NCBI GenBank assembly: GCA_026874595.1 | Contig: CM049315.1 | Coordinates: forward strand, 71,905,416-71,969,415 | Direction: 5' to 3' | DNA from: Sipunculus nudus | Taxonomy: Eukaryota > Annelida > Sipuncula > Golfingiida > Sipunculidae | DNA: 64,000 nt | Shown: one piece after another, positions 1-11,300 of the stretch | How the letters are laid out: every line of letters starts with the position of its first letter | Numbering within the stretch: the first letter of the stretch is position 1 | Notes under the pieces: generated by a model | Told to the model about the DNA's origin: nothing | What the model saw: the letters and a program-made list of their open reading frames with translations, nothing else | The model's database searches: none | Program-made: the position numbers and the translations under genes

Positions 1-1140
1 CCGTCCCTACAGAGGACATGGTATATAATCTTGGTTGTGTGAAAATAGGACCAAGCCAAGTGTCCACATATACGGACGAGGGACGGGTATCCATGATGAC
101 ACGTTCTCGATTGGTTTCCACATATTCGTTTATCAATTCAATACGGTTTTCAGGGCTTTTGCCTCTTCAAAATGGCACCTAGTTTCATTAGGCTTGTACG
201 TGTCCGTACTGACCGTACCTACCACTGTATAGTAAAAACAATCTAATTCACAGCCGTACGCCACACCGAACTCGGGACCACGCAATTGGACACAGTCTGT
301 GTTATTTCTTTGCGCGCGTTTTATTAACCGTATCCGCTCCCGCATAAAGTGGCTATACGTTGGTTAAGGGACAGAAACGTTTGATTTTAAAATTAAGCAA
401 TGCTAATCCGGTTAGATTATCATCCAGTTTAGGAGAACATTAAAGAAATCAGTTTGAAGCGAATCATTCATTATTACCATATTACTACAAGAAAGAAAGA
501 CTGTACTAACATTGACGTTTATACTTCCGACGTGTATTCCTACTTTACTACAGGGATCCCAGTGGCTGATAAACTAAACCCTGACTTTTTTGGCGGATAC
601 AGTGCAATGACCAGAATGAATAATATTATAATTTTCAAAAACTATATTTTGTATTATTATGCAAGTAATAATCAAGTAATTTATACAAGGTAATATAACT
701 ACTTGCTGGCTGTTTTATTGCAGAAAACGGTCCACTGTGAGAATATCCTAAATCTCTAATTGATGACGAATATGTACTACAAAAACAGTAATATGCAGGT
801 CTAGATAATTGGCATTATGTAAGATTGTCATGCATATTCATTAAAATGCAAATATTAGCTATGCAAATGAGGAATATTTATACAATTACTTTTATATATG
901 TACCCTTTCGTGGGAATAAATTATAAGATGAAGGAAGCTTTATAATTAAGAAAAAGGGAATTCTGAATACATGTAATTGGTAAAAAATGATCCATTCTAA
1001 CAGTTCAAATGAATTTGCATATTTCTGCATATATCAGAGTTTGCAAATGATGTTGTGTCAAAAAAAAAAAAAATTCATGTAAGAAAACACCCTCGATTTG
1101 GTTCATTTTGTTGTTTATTTCAACTTCTTATGTTGATTTT
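1..1140. other. AT-rich DNA, no recognised feature
   Basis: I see no gene, RNA or repeat that I can support. Short open frames occur on both strands (for example 133-345 minus and 454-693 plus), but their residue composition is what random AT-rich DNA gives. A 13-base A run lies near 1,060. Confidence 0.6.
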
Positions 1141-1144
1141 CAAC

Positions 1145-1960
1145 AGAGTTGTGGCCATTTATTAGAAAACTTCGATATAAATAATGTGTTTGCATTATCA
1201 ACAAAGGTTGCGATGGAAACCAGCTCATATGTTACACAGTGGCACCACCCTGGTAATTTAATAAAGTAATTTACTTAATTTTTTTATTTAAGTTTCCGAA
1301 TCCTGATTGAATAACATCCTTGACAGCATTAATTTGCCCTTCTTTTTGTGTTGACCGGCCATATTTTCAGGTCTGCCAGGTAGAGAAGCAGTATCACAGA
1401 TACGGAAAAATGCATATTTTGGAGGCTATACTAAAAATTAAGATAGCAGCCAACGGAGAGCGCGAATTTTTTAGGTCTTTCTTTCAAAGATGCCTAGGGG
1501 CAGTAGTATCCATGTGCAAAATGTAATGCATGCCTTTTGCAAAATGTAAGCAATTCTTAATGGTCATTTATTGAAACATTTTGATGTTAATAAAATGATT
1601 GCACATTTAACTAACGTTGCCATGGAAACCAGATACTCATATATTACACAATTGAACCGCCCTTGTACTTAAATCAAGCATTTTTTCAAACGGAAAGCCC
1701 AAAGCATGATTGAATAACATCCTTGATAGTATTTCCCCCTCTTATTGTGCTGAGCGGCCAAATTTTTAGGTCTGCTTGATCGAAAAGTAGTGTCACAGAT
1801 AAGGAAAAATGCACTTTTGACCGCCATTTTTTAAATCGAGATGGCGGCCACTAGGGGGCTTGAATTTTTGGGGTCTATTTTTTTAAAGATGCCTAGGGGC
1901 AGTAGTACCCTGTGCAAAGTTTCATGCTTTCTGCAAAATTTGAGCAATTCTGGTGAAAAA
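1145..1960 (+). repeat. Diverged ~400-bp tandem duplication (two units)
   Basis: Two consecutive units share ordered landmarks at a constant offset. The words are a 'GATGGAAACCAG'-like motif, 'ATAACATCCTTGA' (1,311 and 1,714), 'GGAAAAATGCA', and 'GATGCCTAGGGGCAGTAGTA' (offset 399). Units are about 1,145-1,550 and 1,551-1,960. Both contain gaps and many substitutions, so the duplication is old. A 65-codon frame at 1,841-2,038 lies in the second unit, but its counterpart in the first unit is not preserved, which argues against coding. The family is not recognised. Confidence 0.75.
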
Positions 1961-3227
1961 TCGGCCTTAGCCGCTGTACTACTTCTTAGGCAGTCTGCTA
2001 GATGTTCAGGATTATCTGTTAATTTGTATTTTACGTGATGAACTCTTTTAATGCCAGTACCAATCGGTTTTAAATATTATCAGGGACTCGCCACGGATAG
2101 TGTGGCTTTCGAACTGAATGTTGCCCTTTATCGTTGCTTTTGCGCTATTATTACTACTTACTGAGCCTAACATAACATTTCTCTTGAATATATGCAAGTT
2201 TCACCTATAGTATTGATGTCGTCAAATCTGCGGATTGACGTCATGAGTAAATGGAAAACCCCATATTATCATCGAAACGTCCATGGCCAAGTCCTATATA
2301 TTGGTGTAAAGATAGATTAATTTCTTTGAGATCTTTAATACAGTGCACCAGTGATTTGTCGAGTCCACACTGAGTCCTAGTCCAAGCCACCAAAGTTCAA
2401 GTCCGTGAAGTTCGAGTCCAAGACCGCCTTCTTCGATTCCGGGTCATTCGGAACACGTGTCCGAGCGCCAGTAAGAGTAAAGGACCCTCGAAGCCGAGTC
2501 CTTGGTCACTGCGAAGAATAAACCTACATACCCTTTGTGATTGGCCACGCACACTCATAGTCCCGAGAGAGGTGTGCGTTTGTTTTTATAACTCTTGATG
2601 AATTCTTCTTAATTGGGTTACGGGAAAATTGTTTCAAGTCATTTGTTGCGTGCCCCTTTATTGCCAAAACAAAACGAGATGAAATCCTATACCTTTTTTT
2701 GACAGCGAAACCGCAAAGCAGCATCTCTGTGTGTGGTTAATATATGGATAGTTCAAAAATGAAGTCAAAACTCGAGAACAGGTCGGATGAGGCGGTTTAG
2801 GTCATTCACAGACGGAGTTCATGAAGGCGAGAATGGTTATGACTTTAATACACACAAGACTTTTTGGATCCTACCATTAATATTACTGTTTTTATCTTCA
2901 CTCCTGCAAAGTGACGGGAAGACTGATGCCCGGTTTAACTGCTGGGCAGGTTTTACAGCATTAACTAGACCCGCGCGGTAGTTTATGGTCGGACCTATTC
3001 TAGACGGAGGTCTCGGGTAAATATAAATTAGATCTAGGAGACAGCGATATGATCGGGTGTTACGTCTATATCCCGCGCCTCGTATATCATAACAAGAGCC
3101 CAGCCACCAGCCAAGTCCACAAAGCCCGTGTATTGACTCACTTCGTCCTCTGCAAGCTAACCATCTTTCTTCTTTAGTCTGGATATAACATTTTTGATGA
3201 CATGTTGCAAATTCGGAGCGCACTGGT
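1961..3227. other. Intergenic DNA; AGTCC-rich patch at 2,340-2,510
   Basis: No gene supported. Between about 2,365 and 2,510 the words GAGTCC, AGTCC and their relatives recur irregularly ('gagtcctagtccaag', 'ttcgagtccaag', 'gccgagtcc'), like a decayed short tandem repeat. The minus-strand 128-codon frame at 2,837-3,223 has no recognisable domain. Confidence 0.5.
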
Positions 3228-3230
3228 TTT

Positions 3231-4005
3231 AGCTCAGCTGACTATAAGTCACCTGAGCTAAAGTCATGGTCCTTGTCCGTCGTCCGGCCGTCCGTCGTGC
3301 CATCCGGCTTTCCGTTAACTAGACACGTTTTGAATTTTGAAACCTTAAGACCTACAAATCCATAATTTGACATAGAGTTAGATGTCCCTTAGTTCTACTA
3401 CCACACCAAAGATTAGGTTTCTGCGACTTTGTTAATTCGAAAAATTAGGAAAAATCCTCCATATTTCTAAAAATAAAACATAATGTTACTCTTTCGGTTA
3501 TTGGCATAAATTTATAATCAGTACCTTAAATGTTGCCGAATTTTGACCTTGACACATTTATTTTCTATGAGCACTGTTACCTTAAGTTTCATAGCTTGTG
3601 CACATAACGAGTTAATCTTTTATAATCTAAAATTTGAAAGCAATTGGTCCAAAAATATAGCTTTTATTCAAGTTTTCAACCACCATATCAAGTTTTGTTT
3701 ACATCAGGCCATACCAGTACCCTGTTATGCAGAGAGAGCTACAGCCCTGCCCCCCCCCCCCAGCCTATTACATAACACACTTCACTCTTTGCTCCCTTTG
3801 CCCGGTTGCACATTTCTGCCTGTAAGTCTGTTGATTTAATTTCATTGGATGCCCATATATGGATTAAACTGTTAAGGCCTTAAATTTGATAAAAATTATA
3901 GCTTATACCCAAGTTTTCTATAGAAGACCAGGTCATAAAAATAAATGCTGTTTACAGCAGGCATAGCCTTCATGCATTGGGTGGCTCGGCCACCTGAGGT
4001 TGTTT
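3231..4005 (+). mobile_element. Palindrome-headed element with short tandem core (HINE/pearl-like)
   Basis: It begins with a near-perfect inverted repeat at 3,231-3,259 (AGCTCAGCTGACT, 3-base loop, AGTCACCTGAGCT) followed by a pyrimidine-rich CGTCCGGCCGTCCGTC leader. The body holds two related stretches about 250 bp apart, around 3,631 and 3,881 ('AAATTTGA...ATAGCTT...CAAGTTTTC'). Near the right end is a perfect hairpin GGTGGC-TCG-GCCACC (3,980-3,994) followed by TGAGGTTGTTT. The same head plus leader plus tandem core occurs at 32,350-33,975. The architecture resembles non-autonomous Helitron/Helentron-associated elements of bivalves. The class is inferred, not proven. Confidence 0.55.
3751..3760. 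repeat. Poly-C run
   Basis: A short C homopolymer lies inside the element body. It is a likely site of length variation. Confidence 0.8.
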
Positions 4006-4602
4006 ATTTAACAATTGACAGGTCGAATAAACAAGATGAATCTTATAATTACAATGTTAAATTCAATTTTTGTTCATACTTGAAAAACAATTTGGATTTT
4101 TTCAAACAAAATAACTTTTCAGGATTTGAATCACAAGCTCTACATATTTGTAATAAATTTATTATTTTAAATATTCAAATGTGATTATATATTTGGGTCT
4201 AATATAAGTGCTCATTGACATGTTTGAATAAATAATAAGGTGTAAATACTTTGTAGCATTTCATTCTTATCTCATAAACTTGGCCAGAACATGGTATGAA
4301 TAAGAGTGGAACACTCAGTTAATCAGAAATATTGGGAAAATTTTCATGGGATTTAATTTTGTTAATTCAACTGTTGAAAAATATTACATTTACACTTTTT
4401 TTTTGTCTATAAAATGTATCCTTTCATAAAACATTAATATTCTTTTCCTTATTGCATCATTATATGGTTTCATACCACAAGTTACACATTGCACATGCAA
4501 TGTATACCTAATTGGTTTGTTTAAACATGCATTTCAGATTTGGTTTATGCTCATTTGATAATAGAAAATTGTTAAATAAAATTTCCTATTAGCTTTTCAA
4601 AT

Positions 4603-4603
<1 letters not shown>
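4006..4603. other. AT-rich DNA, nothing recognised
   Basis: Very AT-rich sequence with no supported gene or repeat on either strand. Confidence 0.6.

Positions 4604-4652
<49 letters not shown>
4604..4652. repeat. (AC)n/(AT)n compound microsatellite
   Basis: About 17 AC dinucleotides pass directly into about 8 AT dinucleotides. Confidence 0.95.
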
Positions 4653-4727
4653 TTACGGGTAATTTCTGGGTTTCAGAAACTTTCGATTATAGATAGACAA
4701 TTGGTGGTATTAGACACGTTCTGGTGG

Positions 4728-5160
4728 GAGTCGCACTGCTCCAGCAGAGCGGGCACTGCAGCGTCACCTTGGTCCTGTTGGGCGTGCATTGCTGCGTCAC
4801 ACCAGACCTTTTCGGCTTGCACTGCTGAAACACACTGGTTCTGTTGGCCGTGCACCATAGCGTCAAGGCCCGGCCACATCGAACACTGCGCTGCGCCGCC
4901 ACTGTGCTGCGCCGCAGAAAATGTTGAGTACATGCAAATACACTGGTGTGTCCACACCAAACGCCGCGCTGCGCCGTGCTGTGCAGCCCTGCAAAACAAA
5001 TCTGAAAAAAAGTTCAACCTTCTCCGCTTGCAGCGCCCCGAAAATGCCCAGCCGTTTATTCAGTATGGTATTTTCAGCGCAGCGTAGCGTTTGGCGTGAT
5101 CTGGCCTTCACACTGGTCATGTGGGAATGCACCGCGGCGCGACAGTGGTAATGATGACCG
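4728..5160 (+). repeat. 33-bp-period minisatellite and GC/CpG-rich flank
   Basis: From about 4,760 to 4,890 successive units begin GCACTGC, GCATTGC, GCACTGC, GCACCAT at exact 33-base spacing. They share a GCGTCAC word and a TGTTGGGCGTG-like 3' part. Downstream to 5,160 the sequence stays GC-rich, with CGCTGCGCCG words. The 33-base period keeps frames open on both strands (for example 4,701-5,087 plus and 4,673-5,017 minus). Those translations are an 11-residue periodicity and not evidence of a gene. Related units lie at 8,386-8,560 and 11,204-11,300. Confidence 0.75.
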
Positions 5161-7121
5161 TCTTGTTGCATTACAGTGCTTGTACCAGTGCTGTCTTACA
5201 TTTAATTATATGCGCCACACGGTTTGCCGGAACAGATCCCTTTTTTTTCTCGAGTAGTCTGCTCAAGTCTGTACCCCCTGTACACATTGCTTGATTTTGC
5301 GGTTCCGTTGAAGCCTCGATCGATCTAACACTCTTGTATGGGTCTGATGATTAGTCCAGATTAGGCCAGACTTTTTTAATTCTTTGGTTTACGAACATGT
5401 TTGACAAAAGTGATAGGTAGGAGGTAGGAAAAAAAAATGGAACAAACCTGGATACTGGTGTTCGTGAATCCTGTATTGTATAGTTGAGTTATAAAATTCA
5501 TTTTTTAAATGGCACTATATAAACCTATATAAAATATATAAAATAATATATAAAATTTAAAATATTATCATCCTTTTGAGTTTTCCACATGAATCATGCG
5601 TTTGCCTTGTTATTTCAAGCCATTCAAATGTCATCGAAGGTAAAATAATGACAAATAAAAGTTTAAACAGTAAAACTTATGATTTCATACACACCTGAAA
5701 TAAAACTTCAGTCACTGTCCCTGCCAATTAAGTGAACTGTCTATTTTATAGTTTTACAAATTAAAGACCAGTCAAATACATATAAAAATACAAAATAATA
5801 TATTTTCGTCATATATACAAGGAGAAAACTAAATATTCACTGCTAGCATGATAGACTGCAGTTTTTATTTTTCAGTCGTGAATGACAATAACAATGACAA
5901 TATGCAACTTGCAGTTATTCGCCTATTGTTTATCAAAAAATCAAATGTCAACAACCTGGAACTCGGAGTTGTTTGATTCTTGACCATGACCTTTCCTTTT
6001 TTGTGTTGCGCATGTTTGATAGTCCTTTGAATATACAACAACTGCTAATAAAGTGAGGTTTCCTTTGGAGATCACATTGAATAATTCAACTATTTTAAAA
6101 GTTTAAAAAGTATTAATAATCTTTATTTATTTATAAAGATCTGCATTTCTTACCACGGCCGTGAAAGTACGTACCGTACTCAGTTTAATATGCCGTCACT
6201 TGGCCACTGTCAGTCCGGTATTGCTTTTCGGCATCCATACACATCAAAGCTTCCATCACATCCGTTTGGAACAATTAAATGAATCCTTTCAAAGTGTCTG
6301 CATTTTAAATGGCTTTCATTTTAGCTTGCTTTTGTTTTGACTTTAAAAATACCCGCAAAGCCTGCGCTTCACATAAACCCGCGCCACTAAGACTACAGAT
6401 AGTCGGAAATCTTGCAGAAACCCTGAGAATTCCTGGAGTCTTCAAGGAAAACATGACGACCTCATGCAGTATATAATTTCATCTGTTCAGTAATTTCTTT
6501 TAAGCGTCACAAGACTACGTTTTTAAGTTTTGACAAGTTATAATTTTATAAGAGTAAACTTGTGAAACTTAACCAATTTGCAGTTATAAATAGTGTCTGA
6601 CTTTGAATGCAATAATTAGTCTTAAGAAGTAAATTTATTTGTATATCCAGCAAGTTATTAAGAGTGGAAAGCTGGTAAAGCCGCTATGCAACCAAACTAA
6701 TTTCCTTTTCACTTCACATCTATCTAAATCAAATATGTTTAACGAAGTAAATATGACAGAAACGCTGGTTTAAAAATGTACTGTAATGCAGAAAACGAAC
6801 TTTGAAAACTCTCCAAGAATTCTCAATTTCCCTGCTGAGCCTTTTGACTACTTGATGGCAAATCAATTGCATTTATGGCCCAAGGATACCCTATTGTGAT
6901 TGGCTTAAACTCTCCATCTGTCATTACGAAAGTGCCCTTATTAGCCAATCATAAGAGTTCTAACGTTTGAGGTGATCTAATACACACGGTCACTGAACAT
7001 TTCATTTGTCAACAACCGTGTTGGATTCGGCGACGCAATATAAAAAGTCAAAATGCCAATTTTATTTTTTTTCTGAAATGAGGATGTCGGAGGTCGGCGG
7101 GTTTGTTACCCGAAAAATTAA
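5161..7121. other. Long AT-rich stretch, no recognised feature
   Basis: Nearly 2 kb without a supported gene. No frame here reaches 60 codons. I see no splice-like exon, RNA gene or repeat copy. Confidence 0.6.
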
Positions 7122-7272
7122 AAAAGTCTGGCCTTACCTCTGGCAAGCAGCCAGAACTAACGATATATAAACATATCTGTCAGGACGCAGTGACTAGAAA
7201 ATCACTCGTACTCCCGGGAAACGAAATGATTGATGGGCAAATATTTACCATGCAAACCTCAACAATCTGAGT
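7122..7272 (+). repeat. Dispersed repeat family CD, partial copy
   Basis: It contains the family signature CTGTCAGGACGCAGTGACT, an AATCACT..TACTCCCGGGAA block, and ATGGGCAAAT..ACCATGCAAAC. The same ordered blocks recur at 8,690-8,960, 10,175-10,225, 11,800-12,020 and 12,700-12,830, all on the plus strand. This copy carries mainly the right half. Confidence 0.7.
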
Positions 7273-7546
7273 CGCCTCTGTGCGACATTTAAGACAGAAG
7301 TCAAGTTATGTTTTAAACTGTTTTTCCGAGTGCCCAAACGAATCGATTCCAAGAAAAATCGGGAAAGGATATACTTACATGGCGCTCCTCTGCCTCTGCA
7401 GGGTCTTGGTGAAATATTTATATAAACCACTAATCCTGGATCCTATTTCTAACCGAATATATTCAGAAAGGTCTATCGATGCTTTTATTAAAATTATTCA
7501 GTTTTTATCCAGTACACGATATCATGATTCGATTATTAGCTTGAGC

Positions 7547-7570
7547 AAAAAAAAAAAAAAAAAAAAAAAA
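7547..7570. repeat. Poly-A tract (24 A)
   Basis: An uninterrupted A homopolymer. No SINE or retrogene body is recognisable immediately upstream, so I treat it as simple repeat. Confidence 0.9.
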
Positions 7571-8385
7571 TTGGACTGCTCGATGCAGTGTGTTACGGAA
7601 CCTAAAATCAACAGATCACGCAGTCGTGACGAGCATAAATTTTGTTATGGAGATAAAAAAAAATTTGTAACACTAGTCACTAGTCTAGGGGAATGAATAA
7701 AGAAGTCACTGGTTTTTGTTAACAACTAATTATAATTTATTCTTAAAACAATCCTAACATTACAATACACTAAATCAATACAATTTCACAGTATAACAAC
7801 AATACAACAGTAAATCAATACAAATATAAAAATAAAGTGTACAGTACCTAGATGCCATCACTGTCACAGCGACAACAAGTCCTTTAAAGCATATAATCCA
7901 GGTGAACAGTTCACATAAATCTTCTTAGAGAATAACATTCCAGTTCAATCACAAAATCAATTTGTTGTAATCCAAAAGTGAATTTCTTGTTATAATCCCG
8001 AAAGCAAACTGAAGACTATATAAGAAGAAAATCTGTAACTGCCGCAAATATCGGAAAAAAGCCTACAAACTGACACACACTCTTCTGTGTCCGCTGGAAT
8101 ATTTCTCTGGAAATATTCCGCTGGAAAAATTCAAGTAAATATGTAAACGCAAAATTAATATGTCTGTCATAAAGAAATCTCAAGGACGGTGGCCTAGTAT
8201 GAGGAAGTGACAAGTACCATATTTTTTAGGGATGTTGATGATTCGAATGATATGGAAATGTAATTTGAATATATGCCATATATTGTATATGCCATAATCT
8301 GGTGTAAGGCTTGGGTCATATATACTATTCACTAGTAACGTGAACAAAACCGTACACTGCTGCATAAGCGTGTACGTCATGGACA
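7571..8385. other. Intergenic DNA, nothing recognised
   Basis: AT-rich. Short minus-strand frames at 8,016-8,213 and 8,180-8,416 have no recognisable content. Confidence 0.55.
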
Positions 8386-8560
8386 TGCACTGCAGCAATG
8401 TCTTCTTTGGCGACATTAATGTGCACGGTTGTCCTGTTGGGCGACACTATTGCATCACGTTCTTCTGGAACTAAACACTGCTGCGTCACGGTATCATCTT
8501 GGGCGACACCACTGCATTACGGAGGTCGTCATGGGCGACACTGCTATTTCAAAGCAGTTA
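8386..8560 (+). repeat. 33-bp-period minisatellite, second locus
   Basis: Imperfect units carry CACTGCTGCGTCACGG, CACTATTGCATCACG and CACTGCATTACGG, each followed by a TCNTNTTGGGCGACA-like tail at 32-33-base spacing. These match the units at 4,760-4,890 and 11,204-11,300. The overlapping plus-strand frames (8,398-8,586 and 8,429-8,665) are by-products of the period. Confidence 0.7.
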
Positions 8561-8689
8561 TTAACATTTGGCAAACCAGTACTTGAGGCAGCATTTTCAG
8601 ACATGCAGTCATACGGGTTAACGCCACATCATCTGAGTAAGAACAAGACCAGTCATTTAGTTTGATTCTCTTTTAGCGCATACAATAAA

Positions 8690-8960
8690 TCGTAACCTAG
8701 GTTATCTTGTTCAAATAACAGAGATCGATGAATACCGGCAGGTCTTGCCGTGTTATTGTAAATGTCTTGATAGAGCCACAGCCCAGTATGGGTCTGGATT
8801 GTCCAGATCACCTCCGACATGTGGCCATAACCAACGATGTATAAAACAAGAACCTGTCATGCAGGACGGCGTGACTAAAGAATCACCTGTACTCCGGGGA
8901 ACCGAAATAACTTATGGGCAAATGTTATTACCATGCAAACATCAACAATCTAATCCAATA
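8690..8960 (+). repeat. Dispersed repeat family CD, partial copy
   Basis: It shares the ordered blocks 'ATAACAG...CCGG', 'CCAGATCACC', 'CTGTCATGCAGGACGGCGTGACT', 'AATCACCTGTACTCCGGGGAACCG', and 'ATGGGCAAAT..ACCATGCAAAC' with the copies at 7.1, 11.9 and 12.7 kb. Confidence 0.65.
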
Positions 8961-9291
8961 CGTTCGGAATGCGTGACAGAAAATTAATTTCATGCTTTTT
9001 GGCCAAAAAGAATCGACTGCCAGGCAAAACAACTGGGAATACCCTTGATGTGATCGCAGACAGGATTTGCAGTTAAATTTGATTGCCTTTAATTAATTTG
9101 AACAAAAGATACTAAAATTCGATGTATTTCCTCGGTAGTCACTCAATTTACAAAAAGAAAGTGGAGTGGAAAGACAAAAATAAGAGGTTGAGTGGAAATA
9201 TTTCTGACCGAAGAACTCGTCATTACATGAGAAATGAAGCTCAAATAGACTCAATAGGCATACGTAGATGTAGCCGTGATTTCGTGACAGA
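8961..9291. other. Intergenic DNA, nothing recognised
   Basis: The 63-codon plus-strand frame 9,122-9,313 has no recognisable motif. No other feature seen. Confidence 0.5.
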
Positions 9292-9830
9292 AGGCTGGTA
9301 TGCCTGTATTTGAGTCCAGAAACAAGTTATTAGCGAGAACGCACTCGAACAGCCATCCATCCTGTTGCATTGATATCGTGGTAAACAGCTGGTAATCTTA
9401 ACATTAGGCTACGAGTGATGAATTAACACAAAAGATTACATGTGAACTCCCTAACCAAGGTGAAACCCCATCTTTATGGTAACAGATCAATCGCTGAGTG
9501 GCACACAAGTTAGCTGTCGTGCTGAAAACTTGTCTTCATACAAGAAATTCGACTAACATGCAAGGGGATTTACCAATATGCTGAGTTAAAACGGATTTTT
9601 CCCGCACATGTAAGGTGTTGTTAGAAAGTAGATGAACATATCTAACGGTTGGTTTCGGCTTTTCTTTAATGAGAGCGTAACTATAGGTCGTGAGGGCTTG
9701 TCAAAAATGACAAAAATATTAACATTATCAAAGAACCTTACAGTGCGGTCCTCCATACAAGATGCAAGGGCACTCTGACGCTGGTTTCTATTGTCAGAGG
9801 AACGAAATGGTGATAACGTAGATGAACCCT
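9292..9830 (+). repeat. Dispersed repeat family B, near full-length copy
   Basis: Ordered blocks recur at 31,185-31,712, 45,110-45,590, 51,430-52,010 and 59,890-60,390. They are 'CATCCATCCTGTTGCATTG', 'ATATCGTGGTAAACAGC', 'GAATTAACACAAAAGA', 'GGGATTTACCAATATGCTGA', 'GGTGTTGTTAGAAAGTA', 'CACTCTGACGCT' and 'GTCAGAGG'. No coding potential, terminal repeats or A-tail are evident. The family is unclassified. Confidence 0.7.
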
Positions 9831-9834
9831 AACT

Positions 9835-10225
9835 CCTTTGTCAAGTATATTTATGCTGTGCCCATTTTCAGAAGAAAGTGCATCACACATGTCGTTATAT
9901 TTTAAAGGGTTAAATGCCTTTGATGACACAATAGTAATCAAATGTGAATCATACAGTATCAGCCCATACAATTCTAGAAAGTGTATTTATATTTTGAAAT
10001 AGAATGACTGTAAAAATACGATCTCTACAGTTATTTTCTTAAATAATCAGGGTTGCGCGATTCGCAAAAAGTGCAGATATAGTTTATTCTGTTTCAATAA
10101 TAGTCTAGCTGGCTCTACTTTCCAGCTCGTGTCTGGCTAACACAAGCAGCGGTATCTTAAACGGCAGATCTAACTAACTCGTTAGTACGCAATATACTTG
10201 ACCATCACTTAGTGATCCCTTCAAA
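9835..10225 (+). repeat. Dispersed repeat family CD, long copy
   Basis: It aligns over its length with 12,395-12,830. Shared blocks are 'CCCATTTTCAG.AGAA..TGCATCA', 'TGATGACA.AATAGTAAT', 'CGATCT.TACA', 'TTTCTGTTTCAATAA.AGT.TAGCTGGCT' and then 'AGTACGCA' to 'ATCACTTAGTG'. It directly follows the family B copy. Confidence 0.6.
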
Positions 10226-10281
10226 CGTGAAGATAAAAATACATAAACTCCAGTAGTCTTATTTTTCAGAGGGTCGCGGAA

Positions 10282-10656
10282 TCAAGGTCTGCGAATTCTT
10301 TGGTCATGTCAGAGATTTGGTAGTATACAGATCAGTCAAGGTCTGTGAATTCGTTGGTCATGTCACAGACTTGGTCTTATGAAGATGAATCAAGGTCTGT
10401 GTAGTGTTGGTCATGTCAGAGACTTAGTAATATGGAGCTGAATCAAGGTCTGTGAATGCGTTGGTCATGTCAGAGACTTGGTAGTATGAAGATGAATCAA
10501 GGTCTGTGATTGCTTTGGTCGTGCCAGAGACTTAGTAATATGGAGCTGAATCTAGGTCTGTGAATGCTTTGGTCATGTCAGAGACTTGGTAGTATGAAGA
10601 TGAATCAAGGTCTGTGAATGAGTGGTCATGTCACAGACCAGGTAGTATGAAGATAG
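10282..10656 (+). repeat. 54-bp minisatellite, seven units, with 108-bp higher-order pattern
   Basis: Units begin TCAAGGTCTG at 10,282, 10,336, 10,390, 10,443, 10,497, 10,551 (TCTAGG) and 10,605. Each contains TTGGTCATGTCAGAGACTT. Unit ends alternate between 'GGTAGTATGAAGATGAA' and 'AGTAATATGGAGCTGAA' in units 3-6, which shows expansion as 108-bp dimers. No coding function is implied. Confidence 0.95.
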
Positions 10657-11203
10657 TATTGATAAAAAAAATTCATAACCTCCAAATATTATTAGATCTT
10701 GGAGGGCATGAATGACAGCAATGCAGTTTAGTATAGGCAGTTTTTTAAATGATCGACAAATGCAAAACTACGTAAGGATAACATTTGCAGAAAATGCGAC
10801 AAAGAAAAAAATAATTACAAGAAATTGATTACACAAAACCCCGAATAATTATCAGTTGAAAATTGGATCTTCACGCAGTATTGCGACCACGGGACCTGGT
10901 TGCTATGCATTTGGCTAACGGATGCAGGGTGATCTGAAGGGTGTTGACGTCACCAGTCACTTACCTTAGTTTTCAACGCCCCATTGCCCGTTAAGGAAAT
11001 TGCCCACTCGATTGTATAGCGCATTTGGTAGTACTCCGCGTACTGGTTCCGGAATCCGCATATCGCAAATGGCGCGCTAAGTAAACGCAGCTTATAATTA
11101 ACCATACACCAAACTTACATTTTGGTTTTAATGCTCACCTACAAGACAACCTACATATTGAAAACTTAAAAAAACCTTTAAAATATTACAAAATATGTAC
11201 GTC
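10657..11203. other. Intergenic DNA, nothing recognised
   Basis: No supported gene, RNA or repeat copy. Confidence 0.55.
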
Positions 11204-11300
11204 TTAGTGGTCGTCTATGGCATGCACTGCTGAGTCACAGTGATTCTCATGGGCATCCATTTCCGCGTTACAGGGGTCGCGACAACTCTGTATTTTGGCA
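11204..11300 (+). repeat. 33-bp-period minisatellite, third locus (short)
   Basis: It contains 'GCATGCACTGCTGAGTCACAG', then 'CTCATGGGCATCCATTTCCGCGTTACAGGGGTC'-type units. These match the CACTGCTGCGTCAC / TGGGCG pattern of the 4.8- and 8.4-kb loci. Confidence 0.5.

Noticed and set aside
2837-3223. 128-codon minus-strand frame
   Set aside because: No recognisable domain and no start or splice support. It runs up to the head of the palindrome-headed element.
4673-5171. Overlapping 70-128-codon frames on both strands with Cys/Ala/His-rich translations
   Set aside because: They are by-products of the 33-base period and GC-rich flank.
7547-7570. Poly-A tail of a retrogene or SINE
   Set aside because: No pol III boxes, intronless coding frame or target duplication flank it.
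10282-10656. CRISPR-like array
   Set aside because: It is a 54-bp minisatellite with variants spread over the whole unit and no spacer structure.
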